From Bradysia coprophila (taxonomy: Eukaryota > Arthropoda > Insecta > Diptera > Sciaridae), in contig NC_050736.1 of assembly GCF_014529535.1 (NCBI RefSeq), positions 2,170,001-2,234,000 of the forward strand: a DNA stretch of 64,000 nt, written 5' to 3'. Shown here in pieces: positions 36,159 to 47,329 of the stretch. Under the pieces are notes generated by a model. The model did not search any database and was not told the origin of the DNA. It worked only from the letters and a program-made list of their open reading frames with translations. Positions within the stretch are counted from its first letter, which is position 1. Each line of letters begins with the position of its first letter. Both the position numbers and the translations under genes were made by a program.

Positions 36159-37131
36159 TCATGGAACAAAGGTTCTACTATTCCACAATGCAACTGCTGG
36201 TGTGTTGGCTGTGTTATAAATAACTAGATTTCGATCTTCTTGAAAAACTAGCAAGCTTGCACCCATGTTCGAAGATGCACTGTTCCATACTTGTGAGCCA
36301 GTACTGGAGTACATTGCCAAATTTCCGTTAGTTTCGAACACAAAAGAGTGTCCAATGCCAGATGTTGCTGTATTCCAAAGGGGCACGTTATTTACATCGT
36401 AGATCACTGCGTTTCCGTCCAATTGAAACACAAAGAATCCATGCTGCCCAACACAGCGAGTTCCAATTGCTATTTCCTGACCAGCTTCCCACTGACATAG
36501 TTTTGGAGGCGTTGTTGTTGTTGTACTTGTTACAGTCGGCATACAATTCTCGTCAGACACTCCGGGGTTGTAAATGTGAAGGTACTCTATAGCCAAAGTA
36601 TTTCTTGAATCAATTACTCCAGACAAACGTACCTGCAACCGATTTTTAATTTTATTAGCTTTGAAAAAAAGTTTTACTTACTCTTCCAGAAAGACGAAAT
36701 CGGCCTTCGTATACAGTCCATCGGTTGGTAACAAGGAGAATAGAGACGATTCTATTGAAAGCAATATTATCTACAGCCATAACTTCAATAAAACTTGTGT
36801 TGACAATTGTGCCTTGGAGAAAGTATGCCATTTTGATTACAGAAGTAGAAGTTGCCTCAGTACTCGCTGCCCTCGACAAACAAAATGGAAGGCTACCAAT
36901 TGCTGACAAAAAATATCGAGACGATGAATGCAATGGAGTTATCGATGAGTCATTGTAAGATCTCATAACCATTCGACTAACATTCGATCCACAATATTCG
37001 TCTGGAAATGAGCGGAATTCGTTTATAGTTAAAGGATCGCTAAAGTCGAATTTGTTGCAGGTCGGATGTTGCGTTCGAATCGACGTTATTTCCATTAGAA
37101 TTAAAACGATTAAAGTGAAGCGTGTTTTCAT
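36159..37131 (-). CDS. Secreted protein with C-terminal B-type (GNA-like) lectin domain
   Basis: Two exons, 37131-36682 and 36632-36159, joined over a 49-bp intron; 307 residues. Residues 1-21 (MKTRFTLIVLILMEITSIRT Q) form a signal peptide. Residues 25-173 are a beta-rich region starting CNKFDFSDP and ending LAIEYLHIYN that loosely resembles MAM-type sandwiches; this is a weak impression. A threonine-rich linker (182-194) leads to a B-lectin domain (195-307) with three repeats of the mannose-site pattern QxDxNxVxY: Q220-Y228 (QLDGNAVIY, intact), E250-Y258 (ETNGNLAMY, degenerate) and Q281-Y289 (QEDRNLVIY, intact). Each repeat also has the structural tryptophan of the fold (LWN, VWN, LWN). The family binds mannose or related glycans, mainly in plants, fungi, bacteria and some fish. 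Expected to be secreted; role unknown. A TATA word lies upstream. Confidence 0.88.
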
Positions 37132-37171
37132 TTTTGCAAAATGTTGTGATAAACGTTCACCGTTCGACTGA

Positions 37172-37177
37172 CTTATA
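37172..37177 (-). promoter_or_regulatory. TATA box of the lectin gene
   Basis: Minus-strand CATATAAGTCAGTCG lies about 41-46 bp upstream of the ATG. The TATAAG word fits a TATA box with a short leader; alternatively the overlapping TCAGT is the initiator. Confidence 0.4.
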
Positions 37178-37951
37178 TGAGCACCGAGTGGTTGCAGTGT
37201 AACGGTTAGACTTTCATTTATAGCAACAAAAATTAATTAAAATTATCGAAAGTCTTATCAGCCAATTACTAATTTTGGTGGCAGGTTGTGGATCCTCACG
37301 ATGATATAAAATACCAATGATCGCACTGATTTTGTTTGTTTGTTTGATTTTGTTTGACTATCATAGAACTGCAGTGAGTGACTCAAAACACACAGCGAAA
37401 AGTAGGATTTTGTTTGGCAAAATGACATTTTTTACAAACACACATTCAAGAGCAAAATATCTGCAGTTGATGTTCCTTCTTGTTTTAGTAACTAGAGACA
37501 ATTGACTTATCAATTTTTTGTTGATAAAACTTATCCGTATAGGAGCAGAATGCGTCAACCTCAGTGATATCAGTTATTGTTTTAAATATACATAAGGACC
37601 TGTGTCTTTTCACCCTTTATGGTTTTTCGTCATAAGCAATGCTAATTTAGCATAAAAAACCTACATCTTTTCGAAAAATTCCAGAAGATACTTTTAAGTT
37701 TTTTAAGAGTCAACGACGACTTAGTTCCATTTTGAGAAATGTGTGTGAAGTAGAGTTTAACTCATTTCTGTACTCTTGGCTTAAATTAGCCTTCCTAGGC
37801 TACCAGTTTTTTACTTGATTAAATTTACGTTTTTTACTTTTTTAATGTAGCTCCATAGAATTGTCAAAATTGCGTAGTGGAGCTACGCGGTCTTAATTTC
37901 CTCTTAACAATTCGTAAAATGATTTGTTTTTTGTTGTTGAATTTTTAATTA

Positions 37952-38139
37952 CCTAACCTGACGACAAAAATAATGAGAATCTCTAGGTAAATGTAACATG
38001 GTTTTTTTGATAGCAAAATACATGTTAAAAAAATTGAAGTACAAGATTTGAAATCAACAGATTAAAAATACTTTGATTGATGGAGTAATAGAGCCGATAA
38101 TAATTCTGGTTATATGCTTGCCGTCTGTAACAGGTTAAG
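37952..38139. mobile_element. MITE family A copy
   Basis: It begins TTAATTACCTAACCTGACGA and ends GCCGTCTGTAACAGGTTAA, with the shared interior GAAGTACAAGATTTGAAATC and ACTTTGATTGATGG. Confidence 0.75.
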
Positions 38140-38449
38140 AGAAGCTACATATAAAAAGCATATTTTTGTTGGAAATAAAAGAAATAAGTGCGTAAGAATT
38201 TTGAAATTCAATATCTCAGTCAAATCGTAACCTACTTTGACGTGAGATAGCTCGTTGAACTCGTATGGATGCCTTAGATATATGTAAGTCCTAATATGTG
38301 AGTTTGGAGGTCGTTGAAGTGGGCTTGCTAACGTGCTGCCCGCTGGTGATGATCAAAAGAATTTTATTTTAATATTTAGAAACATGTGGAAAATATTTGT
38401 TGCATTTACATTACAGAGGACATTTACCATTGTGATAATTCTATAATTC

Positions 38450-38690
38450 TAAATCGCCCAAAACCACTTACAGTGGAGGTGTGACGCAAGTCCTGTTATC
38501 CACTTACAAAAAAACTGAAATCGGTGTAGGTGACGCTTACAGATTCGACACGCAAAAAGATATGCGTCTCAAATGGCAGCTGATGAGGAAAGCACGCAAA
38601 AGTTTGATCAACAAAAATTTTCGCCGAAAATTTTTAGAAAGAAAATTATAAAAAAAAATTGCGTCAACAAGTGGCAGGTAATAAATAAAT
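38450..38690. repeat. Dispersed repeat family B copy
   Basis: ATCGCCCAAAACCACTTACA through GTGACGCAAGTCCTGTTATCC, ATCGGTGTAGGTGACG and TTCGACACGCAAAAAGATATG is repeated at 52946-53100. It shares GTGACGCAAGTC with the MITE at 35264. Confidence 0.75.
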
Positions 38691-38695
38691 AAGGG

Positions 38696-38995
38696 ACTTT
38701 TTAGGGAAACCATGAAACACGAATCGACTAGAATCTGAAACTCTATAAATTTGTATTTTACTCGAGGTTTCCATCTGCCGTATTTTCCGAGTTATTGCTG
38801 ACATAGCTCGCACTTAAAACGCTCATAGCTCCCAAATAAACGACGTTTTAGGAAAACCATGAAACACGTGTCGACTAGAATGTGAAATAAATTCTATAAA
38901 TTTGTCTTTTAAACGAACTTTCTATCTGCCATATTTTCTGAGTTATGGGTCCTATAGTTCATTAGCTTAAAACGCTCATAGCTCCGAAATTAGAA
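38696..38995. repeat. Tandem pair of ~150-bp units
   Basis: Both units contain AAACCATGAAACACG, GTCGACTAGAAT (ATCGACTAGAAT), TATAAATTTGT, CATCTGCC(G/A)TATTTTC and AAAACGCTCATAGCTCC. Confidence 0.8.
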
Positions 38996-41219
38996 GCTTT
39001 TATGAAAATTCCTTCAAATTAGTTTCTTACAACTACGTCCTTGACATACCATGAAAATTTCAGCCAAATCCACCGGTAAATTCAAACGTTTCGTTGTAAC
39101 AAAGTGACAACGGGACAACAAAGGTTGGTAAAATTCATCTATTTCAAAATGTATGAAAATCGATTTCTTCATAAAAATTTTCACGTTTTGAAATTTAATA
39201 TCTCGGCCAAATCTTAACCTTATGAGGCGTGTGATAGCTCGTTGAACTCGTATGGACGCCTAGATTACGAATAAAATAAGTGGGGGTAGGAAGAGCGGAG
39301 AGGGAAAAGTCAAAAAAGTTGTATATCTCAGTCCTACGGAAAAACTGTTTTTTTTTTGTCAAATTTTTCAGTGTGAACGGACCTGCGTCACGGCCCTTCA
39401 CTAACGTAGGGCCATGATATATTTTACATTTTTAACTGTCCGAGCGAGTTGGTTTTAATTGCAAATGTTGTATTTTTGTAATGTTTGGTAATTTGAAATG
39501 AAAATATTAAAAAAATAAAGTAAAGTGCTACTAAACCGTGGCACCTTTTTCTCTGAGACAAGCTCGTGTAAAGCTTACTCTGGTCTTAGTTTCGTTGAGC
39601 AAAGAAACATTTTTCGAAATGTTTTTTATTGTTCAAGACGTCGGATGTTGTAAAGACTGACAAAAGTTACTTTATTTTCTCGCATTCGTACGTTCTCTTA
39701 GTGTAAAATGTTTAGACTTGAATGTGATTTGCATGCATGAAGGATGATATGTATTATACTCATTAATAATACATTTAACTACAGACAATTCAAGCAATTC
39801 AAGATGAAAATAATTTTTAAGCGAGTTGATAAGTTTGTTTTAATTGGATTTTCGAGATGGATTCAAAAAGACACGTTGTATACAGCCATACAGCACACAA
39901 TTTTATATATGTGCCGTATGTAAACTAAATTAAAATTTCTTGTTACTTACTTCTCACAGATGATATCATATTTCTTTCCAAGTTGGAAAGGAACATATAT
40001 TTTAAATTCAGAATGAATAAGAAAAGCTCTTAATTTTCAAAGTTTATTTTGTTGTTACATTAACAGAATAACACACAGAGAGAGACTAGCATAAAGCATT
40101 AAAGATAATTTAACTTCATATTTTCTTTATTTATTCTCCTGCATATAAAGGTTTCAGTTTCGTATATGTCAGTTCAAATGTATGCATAATGCGACTTTCC
40201 TTCGAATTAGGAACTGTGAATCTGCCTTTATGTAGTCGCGATATATCACTCAGGTATTTACGTGGCATTAAAATTTAAATGAATGTTAAACATTGTTGAA
40301 GAAGACTTTATCGCTTGCAGCTATTTCATTTTTTGGTAAAAGATACCAGCAATTCGTAGAAGTGTACTTGTTGTACTCGGTCTGATAAAATAACGGTTCA
40401 TCTCCTCCAAAGTTGACCCAATCACTACAGACTTTAATCTATAAACATACCATGAATGAATGTTCAATCACTTAAAATTATGTTGAACAATCATTCAAAG
40501 TAACGTTTGGAAACAGTCGATTGAAAATGAACTTTCGACGGATAATTCAAGTGATTTGCTGAAAATGTATGTTTTGGTGCCAAAAGAAAGATTTTCGTTT
40601 TCAGAAAGCAATCATTTAGCACCAACATGTGAAGTCTCGTAAAGCACGGAAAATGATGGAAATTTCAGAGTTATAAACAGTTGAGCACAAAATACACATC
40701 AGTCTCACTTTTTGTACACACGTTAGCTAACCATTCACCAGTTGACTTGACATGTCACATGAAAAAGTATATTTTTTATTTGTTCAGACATCAAAAGAAA
40801 ATGAAATTAATGTCGGAAAATAGAAATGATGTGAAATGACAAATTGGAATTATAATAGATGAGGGGTATGTATGTATGTACATTATTTAGAGGTATGTGT
40901 ATCGGATATAGAATGTATACCACACGGGACTTTTAAACACAAGGTTGTAGCGATAACTGAGTTTTAAAATTTAGTTTTTATTGATTTATACTATCCATTG
41001 AACAGTTTTGGATTCTGTAAAGAACACAAACCTGTGTCTAAGTACGTAAAAAGTACCTGTTTAAATTAATCCATGCAGTTTCAATGTATACAACATTACA
41101 AGTTAAATTAACATTTTGCAGGCGGCTATGTCATCTAATATCAACAAAGAAAAAATTAGCGAAGTGAGACACAATCAACTCGAAAGGAAAATCTCTTTCT
41201 CTAGTTCTAAACAACTAGT

Positions 41220-41408
41220 CATTTGTTATCGATAACGACGTCAAGTATATGCGATGTACTCTGGCTATTGTTCTCTTATATAGCGAAATGTACTATCAAA
41301 ATATTGAAGTGATAGATTTCTTATCAAAATCACTTTACTTTTTTCTACACAAATGAAGTAACAGATTTAATGATTTCGTAGTAATATGCTTACCCCGCCT
41401 GTTAAAGG
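41220..41408. mobile_element. MITE family A copy, diverged
   Basis: GTTATCGATAACGACGTCAA, AAATGAAGTAACAGATTTA and a terminal CCTGTTAAAGG match other family members; the left end is eroded. Confidence 0.6.
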
Positions 41409-42419
41409 TGTATTTCGACATTAAACCATGTCACATCGAACTTTTAATTGCATTACGTTCGTTGCAATGCAATATAAGCCCTCTACAACGAGAGCATATA
41501 ACTTTCATTGTTGAAATCACAATCCATTTATATATCGAATGAATGGTCAGGAAAATATAATGCCATGAAGAGGAAATTATTAATGGACTACTTTATTATT
41601 ATTGTTATTGTTTGATAAATTAATAAATTTGGATAAAAATAGCGACAGAACTGAAATCCATTAAAATAAATAAATCAAAGATATTTTTTGTTATTGCGTC
41701 AACACCAGAAGATAATAAATTATGAACAGAATACACTTTTATACCTCACTTTATTTTTACAATGAAAAACCATTCACAATGGGATTTTATGTTGTTTTTT
41801 TTTTACTTGCAGAGCCAATACTGCTTTATAGATTCGACACGTGTCGAAAGTATTAACGAATATTATAGTTTTTTTTTGTAATTATTTATAGTAAGTGCTT
41901 GCAGATATATACGTACGGTTTAATTGACGGAATAAAATAGCACGCCATTCATTTGTCTGATATTAAAGTTCACTTTTAATTATGATCTTTATAAAACGAG
42001 TTTATATTTTTCCAAATTTTCTTACGTTTTCTCTAAATTAAAAAAAAAGGAAAACAGTTGACAACTTAGAGGAAATTTTGGAAAATATGGAATAATGTTG
42101 TCCCAAAAAATAGTGAATAATGAATTTCAGGGGCCGAACCTACGTAAAGGCGAAGGTGAGCTGAACTCAACCTGGCAATTGTGAAAAACCGTGTTTTCTT
42201 TAATTTTACCAAACAAAAACATTTTTGCAATCTTTCAGCTTACCCTGAGAGAACCGGCTAGTTACGCCTCTGGTGTCTTGACTAAAAAAATGCCTTACCT
42301 CATGCTCGAGCTGTGAAGTTTACACTACTTCATGTCGAATATGTCTCTTAAATCTCGAGGAAATTTATTTGAATTAACTTGAGATCATACCTCTGCGTCT
42401 TTTTCGTAATAATATAAAA

Positions 42420-42766
42420 TTGACTGAATCAGATATTTCCAACAATCAGTTGAAAGAGATTCATATCGAACAACTTCGAAATCTCCCATTTCTGCGGTTA
42501 GACAATAATATGCTGGAATCCTATCCCGCAGATGTAATTAATACCAACATTGCGATCTTCTATGCTTTACCAAAATAATCTCAAAGAACTTCATGTCGAT
42601 CTTTTTTAAACTCTCATCCACCTGGAAAGCCTAAATACTAATAGGCTAAATGTTGCTACCTGCAGACATTTCCCAAAATAACCAGAAGTTGCAAAATCTC
42701 AGCCTTTCCAAGAATAAGTTGGGAGAATTTCCTCAAAACTGATTGAAAGAAGTGCAATAGAGTAAT
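42420..42766 (+). pseudogene. Leucine-rich-repeat gene relic, left
   Basis: Plus-strand pieces read as LRR units in shifting frames: NNQLKEIHIEQLRNLP (about 42440), NNLKELHVDLF followed by a stop (42570), then LSLSKNKLGEFP (42700). Stops and frame changes separate them, so this is dead. A LINE fragment interrupts it at 42767 and the flank resumes at 43409. A second relic of similar style is at 47330-47690. The parent was probably an extracellular LRR protein. Confidence 0.6.
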
Positions 42767-43408
42767 CTGCAGTTTTTATCGGACCAGAGCCCGCCGTAGG
42801 TAGGTATGCTGGTCTGATCAAATCTTTGGTGAAGGACAGGACGAAACGATACCATCAGGAGAGATGGGATTCGCTTACAACCTGTAGACAGTCAAAAGAA
42901 TTTTTGGCGGGATACAACGCAAATCACACCAAATTTCTTTTAAGTCTCGGTAGAGAGAAGTTGCGAGGGCTGATTGGAATCCTAACAGGACACAAGAGCC
43001 TGGGATATCACCTCAACAAGACAGGTATCATAAATGATCCAACTTGTAGAGGGTGTGGTCTAGAACCGGAAACTGCAAGACATTTCATATGCACTTGCCC
43101 AGCTCTAAAAAAATTGAGGACTAAACATCTAGGAGACTTTTATTTGACTCCTGAAGAACAGTTAAAGCTAGACTTGGCTAACTTGCTTTCTTTTATTACA
43201 GGAAGCAAGTGGCTACTCGGACCTGAAAGGGGAATATGAAAACATAAGAAAACGGAGATATAACACAATGGGCCCAACGAAGACTGGCCTCGGTGTTTTT
43301 TGATCAAATTTTTTTTTCAATTTTGCTTATCGGTATTTGAATTTTGTTAGTTTTTAATAATTGTAAAAGGTTAAATCAAAGTTTCCCAAATAAACCAACA
43401 AACCAACC
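42767..43408 (+). mobile_element. 5'-truncated non-LTR retrotransposon with target-site duplication
   Basis: The frame from about 42780 to 43239 reads GPEPAVGRYAGLIKSLVKDR, then DSLTTCRQSKEFLAGYN, LIGILTGHKSLGYHL, and a zinc-knuckle-like CRGCGLEPETARHFICTCPAL. This is the end of the RNase H and C-terminal part of a Jockey/I-type LINE. A 3' UTR of ~170 bp follows with the ACAATGGGCCCAACGAAG word often seen there. The flanks GCAATAGAGTAAT (42754-42766) and GCAGTAGAGTAAT (43409-43421) are a 13-bp target duplication with one mismatch, so the insertion boundaries are clear. The tail is AAACCAAC-rich rather than pure A. The reading frame is intact over 153 codons, suggesting a young copy. Confidence 0.85.
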
Positions 43409-43693
43409 GCAGTAGAGTAATTATTCGAAATGGCATGAGGAGGCTGCTGTCGAGCTTATGTCGTAAGTAAATGCCAGATCTAATGCATCGAAAAGTTCAC
43501 TACTGTGATCGACAGATTTGTTAAATACAAAAAGGGAACCAAAGTTCCTGACGTAATTCTGTTATGGGCGATGCTATGCATGTAATTTCGAGTCTATAAT
43601 AACTGGTTGAACAGTATTGGACGTTTGTAATTAGACGTTTTCACTTTGATTGAAATAATTGCATTTTTAGTCAGGGTATAATTGCTTGAATTG

Positions 43694-43701
43694 TATAAAA
43701 A
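43694..43701 (+). promoter_or_regulatory. Possible TATA box upstream of the receptor gene
   Basis: TTGTATAAAAAGGG is a strong TATA word. It lies about 750 bp before the receptor ATG, so it would need a long leader or a leader intron; it could also be a leftover from the LRR relic. Confidence 0.3.
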
Positions 43702-44446
43702 GGGTTGTGCATCGATTTAACTAGATTACAGTATTCATAGGCATAGACTGAACTGAATAAAGATTTGTTTATTGTTAACGTTAAATTATCTTCCTATAGC
43801 GAAAACAAACTGTCGACCTATGGCCATAGCAGCAATTTTCGAATTTCAACTAAGCAGAAGAAAAAGAATACAGACAGGAAGATCTAAATGATTCCGCACA
43901 AAATTTAAACAAATGAGATTCCTTTCATGTGGTGGCAAGCCCTACTCAGAAAATTAAAATCTTGATTATTATTTGCTAAACAAATTTTGAGTCGATTCAT
44001 TTACATTCCACAACAACTTCCGAACAGAAATGACATGTCGGATTTCAAAATTTTTTTCCAGTATCCGAAATTTTAAAACCCGAAAACCGATTATTTTTTT
44101 CAAAATCAGGTCGAAAGCCGAACCGACTCACAGTAGCCATTTGTATGACGCTATTTTTTGGAAGCTGAAAGAGTCGTCACCTTATCCAATAGCATTTATA
44201 CCGATCAACCGATTCAATCTCGAATAACAACGGCAAAACAGTTGATTAAGTACTTTTGTCTTTATTTTAGTCATTTATTGCCCATGCTCTTGGTCGTCGT
44301 ATTACACCTGACTGTTTTTTAATTGAAGAGACATTTAATTACTTTTACGGAGCGAAAGACAAACTTAAATAATGCGATTATAGTTTTACATAGTGTTCTG
44401 CTATTAACCTTAAGCTAGCGACAAGTAAAACTCAATCACAAAAACT

Positions 44447-46129
44447 ATGGAAATTCAAGCAGTTCTCAGCTTGATGACACTTGCTTCACAAGAATTCACA
44501 TTCATTAATGATTTAAACAATTGCTTCAACTTCGATCACAATTTCTATTTGCTGGCCTCATCATCAGCAGATATCAGCAACCACTTTGTGGGAAAAGGAC
44601 CTCAACCAAAAAGTGTATTCATTTTCGAGGATGCTAACAGAAGTGCCATCGGTTTGCAAATTCTGCAGAAGATACAGAGTAAAAATAGCTTCATGATTGT
44701 GGTTCCGGGGAGTTCATCACTCAACACGAACTTAAACATGTTGATACTGATCAGGAATATTCAACGCATCGATATTAATATGAAAATTGGAATTTTCTTT
44801 CAAACTATCGCTACGATGGACGATGTACGAATTCATTTTCTGTGGTTCAGATACCAGTCGATTGTTAACGTATTTGCTGCGACTCACACAAATTCCAGAG
44901 AATCACTTAACATTTTCACCTTTCATTCGTTTGGAAAGTTTAAAGTGTTAAACGTGACCAGTCGAAACACGTGCGACGAGCTCTATCCCACCTTAGACTC
45001 AAATTATCATCGACAAAAACTGCGAATCTCTCAGTTTGTAAGTACCCCGGACAAAAAATTTTGGCTGTCGGCGTTTCGAGTGATGAATGCGACTTTTACA
45101 GTTGAAAAAGTTTTTTATAGAAAAGTCTCGGAGTATTTCGAGAATGGAATCGACATTATTCCTGAACACGCTTCGCTAATTGCAAAATCACACAGATTTC
45201 CAATGTTTCCAATTCTGATGATGCAAGAAAATATTATTGTTCCTGAAACAGAACCATATTCCGGTTTCTACGCCTATCTTCGAACGTTGGCGTCCAACGA
45301 ATTGTCCGCTTATTGTGGAGGTACAATCGTTGCAACCGTATTGATGTTAACCGCGTGCCGTTATATTAAACGAAGAAAAATTTTATTTTTTCAAAGTTTC
45401 ACCGATGTTATGAATCTTCTCGTCAATGATAACGATCACATAAAGTATCAGCTACTCTATCGCGCTGAAGCCTTTCTAATTGGTGCACTCACATTCGTAG
45501 GATTTATTGTCGTTAATGGATATCTTTCCGGTCTGCAAAGCTTTCTGACCAAGCCGGCTCTACAGCCACAGATTAAAACGGTTGACGATATTTACCATTC
45601 TCCGTTAGTTATTGCGCCTCAATCGCAATTGGTAGGTCTAGTTCTTGACAGGCTAACTTATAGATCAAATCATACAGACTGGAGCAAAAAAGTAGTCCCG
45701 GGCAGTAGTCTTGAAATTCATCCTGTCAATAACGGCTCCTCAACTGCATTTGTGATAAGTGATCTCTACTTCAAAATGATGTTAGGAATTGCAAGGAGGT
45801 CGAATGGAGGAGGAAAAAGTTACTATGATACCGGTTTGACAGTCTCAAATTCGGTATGCGTGTTTCCGGTATCAGAAAAGTTTGTGTTTTTTGAAAAATT
45901 AAATGAAATTATTCATTGGTCGCACAGTTCAGGAATGCTTCATAAATGGTTGAATGAATATTTTGATTCATTATCAAAACTGTTTCCAACTGTCCATGTC
46001 GAAACACAACATACAGCTGATGACTTTGAATTTCCAATATTAATTGTTTATGGCTGGATTGGCAGCACAATTGTATTTATAATTGAAATTATGTGGTCAA
46101 GGGCAAGATTGTGGTATAGTGGCAGATAA
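44447..46129 (+). CDS. Divergent ionotropic receptor (IR family), intronless
   Basis: A single open frame of 560 codons. It resembles insect IRs, ligand-gated cation channels related to ionotropic glutamate receptors: an N-terminal extracellular region, a first membrane segment at 285-305 (ELSAYCGGTIVATVLML), a short re-entrant region, a second segment at 341-362 (AEAFLIGALTFVGFIVVNGY) followed by LSGLQSFLTKP, which matches the gate-to-S2 phrase of the family, then TVDDI, an S2 lobe with VISDLYFKMM and CVFPVSEKF, and the last segment at 530-549 (FPILIVYGWIGSTIVF). The arginine of S1 and the acidic residue of S2 that hold glutamate are not evident, typical of divergent IRs. Being intronless fits the fast-evolving antennal or gustatory IR groups. 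Start context CAAAAACTATGG is good, but a clear signal peptide is lacking. The ligand cannot be inferred. It is flanked by LRR relics. Confidence 0.85.
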   Translation: MEIQAVLSLMTLASQEFTFINDLNNCFNFDHNFYLLASSSADISNHFVGKGPQPKSVFIFEDANRSAIGLQILQKIQSKNSFMIVVPGSSSLNTNLNMLILIRNIQRIDINMKIGIFFQTIATMDDVRIHFLWFRYQSIVNVFAATHTNSRESLNIFTFHSFGKFKVLNVTSRNTCDELYPTLDSNYHRQKLRISQFVSTPDKKFWLSAFRVMNATFTVEKVFYRKVSEYFENGIDIIPEHASLIAKSHRFPMFPILMMQENIIVPETEPYSGFYAYLRTLASNELSAYCGGTIVATVLMLTACRYIKRRKILFFQSFTDVMNLLVNDNDHIKYQLLYRAEAFLIGALTFVGFIVVNGYLSGLQSFLTKPALQPQIKTVDDIYHSPLVIAPQSQLVGLVLDRLTYRSNHTDWSKKVVPGSSLEIHPVNNGSSTAFVISDLYFKMMLGIARRSNGGGKSYYDTGLTVSNSVCVFPVSEKFVFFEKLNEIIHWSHSSGMLHKWLNEYFDSLSKLFPTVHVETQHTADDFEFPILIVYGWIGSTIVFIIEIMWSRARLWYSGR

Positions 46130-46536
46130 AATGCCACATTTTCATGAAAGAGTGAAAGGTTATTTTGGACTCATACCCGGCTGGCGCTAATTACTTTCTC
46201 GTTGCCATTGATCACAGGACTAAGTATCACGGAGCCAAACATGTACATCAAATTTAACCGTTTTTCGCAACTATGTTTTCAGGGCATCCCTCAAAGGATC
46301 ATTATCTTTTCATCTTTTTTGTGTTGTTAGTGTGCCATTCACTAAAGAAATGGTTACATTGTTTGATCGGGTCTCACAACTCTGAAGTTAACTTCAGGTT
46401 ACCTAAACTGTGTAAACCTTTGCTAGTCTACAGTCGACTAGCTCTAACTAACCCATCTTTTTCAGGTAACTCACTGATCTCAAATGTCATGGTCGAGACA
46501 TGTTCGATGTAGACATTGTTTTGTAATTGTGTGAAT

Positions 46537-46702
46537 TCAACGCTCTCCAAAACAGGCACAAGAACAGATTTTAAATGTGCAGTTGTCAGAATTTTTCATA
46601 TAAATTTAGTTTTTTATGTTGGTATAATACCACTGCGAAGAGGCATTTCGACCGTTAAAGAAATCTGTTCTTGTGCCGGTTCTTGGAGTGCGTTGGTGAA
46701 TT
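46537..46702. repeat. Inverted repeat, ~165 bp
   Basis: ATTCAACGCTCTCCAAAACAGG with CACAAGAACAGATTT faces AAATCTGTTCTTGTG with CCGGTTCTTGGAGTGCGTTG. It has a MITE-like shape, about 400 bp after the receptor stop. Confidence 0.75.
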
Positions 46703-47329
46703 AAATTGGAAACTGTATTGTAATCGTCAGATGTATCTTTGTTTTTGTTTTTTCAAAAGTCTCATTGTAATAATGCAAGTAGTCAGAGGCTTCGGCCATT
46801 GATGAAGTAAATTAATAAATGTAGAAAGTATTCGGAATAAGTGTTTTGAATTCTGGCCTAGCACATGGTACACGCGACAGTGGTCGATACATTCGAAAAC
46901 TCAAGAAATTGTGTGCGATCCGATGCAGTATACCATTTTTTTCTGATGTTGCATGGTACCTTCCACGGATTCATTGAGGCTCAATCTGGTTGGAGGTACG
47001 TCAATTATCATAGCTGCCAAATTGCAACGTAAAAAATGCAGCCTGCAAGTGACCCCACGAATGATTGCAAAACCAGTGTGCGCATCTACGACACTTCATC
47101 GAGACGTCGATTTTTTTTTTGACGGAATTCCAAAATTGACATTTATTACCGAGATCAAAATTAGTAGAGAATCCGATGTCATCCCCGAATTGTCGGATGG
47201 TGTAGCGAAGTTTGAAAATTTGCTCAGCAGATCAGCTTCGTGTTTGTGAGATATTACTTCAAAGTGGTTGAAAGAGTTCGACTCATCTCGTTCAAGAACA
47301 TTAATAGTTTGGATTTAATTTTAAATAGC

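Larger units (their letters stand above)
37200..42300. other. Gene-free stretch with repeat copies
   Basis: No gene is supported. It holds MITE family A copies (37952-38139, 41220-41408), a GTGACGCAAGTCC family copy (38450-38690), a tandem pair (38696-38995), and two copies of a word ending GATAGCTCGTTGAACTCGTATGG (38180-38275 and 39175-39265). The stretch 39450-41200 shows nothing I can name. Confidence 0.6.

Noticed and set aside
46953-47249. 98-codon plus-strand open frame after the receptor
   Set aside because: Begins at a non-ATG codon, and its first part matches the repeat arm near 34985 (GCCAAATTG.AACGTAAAAAAT), so it is repeat-derived.
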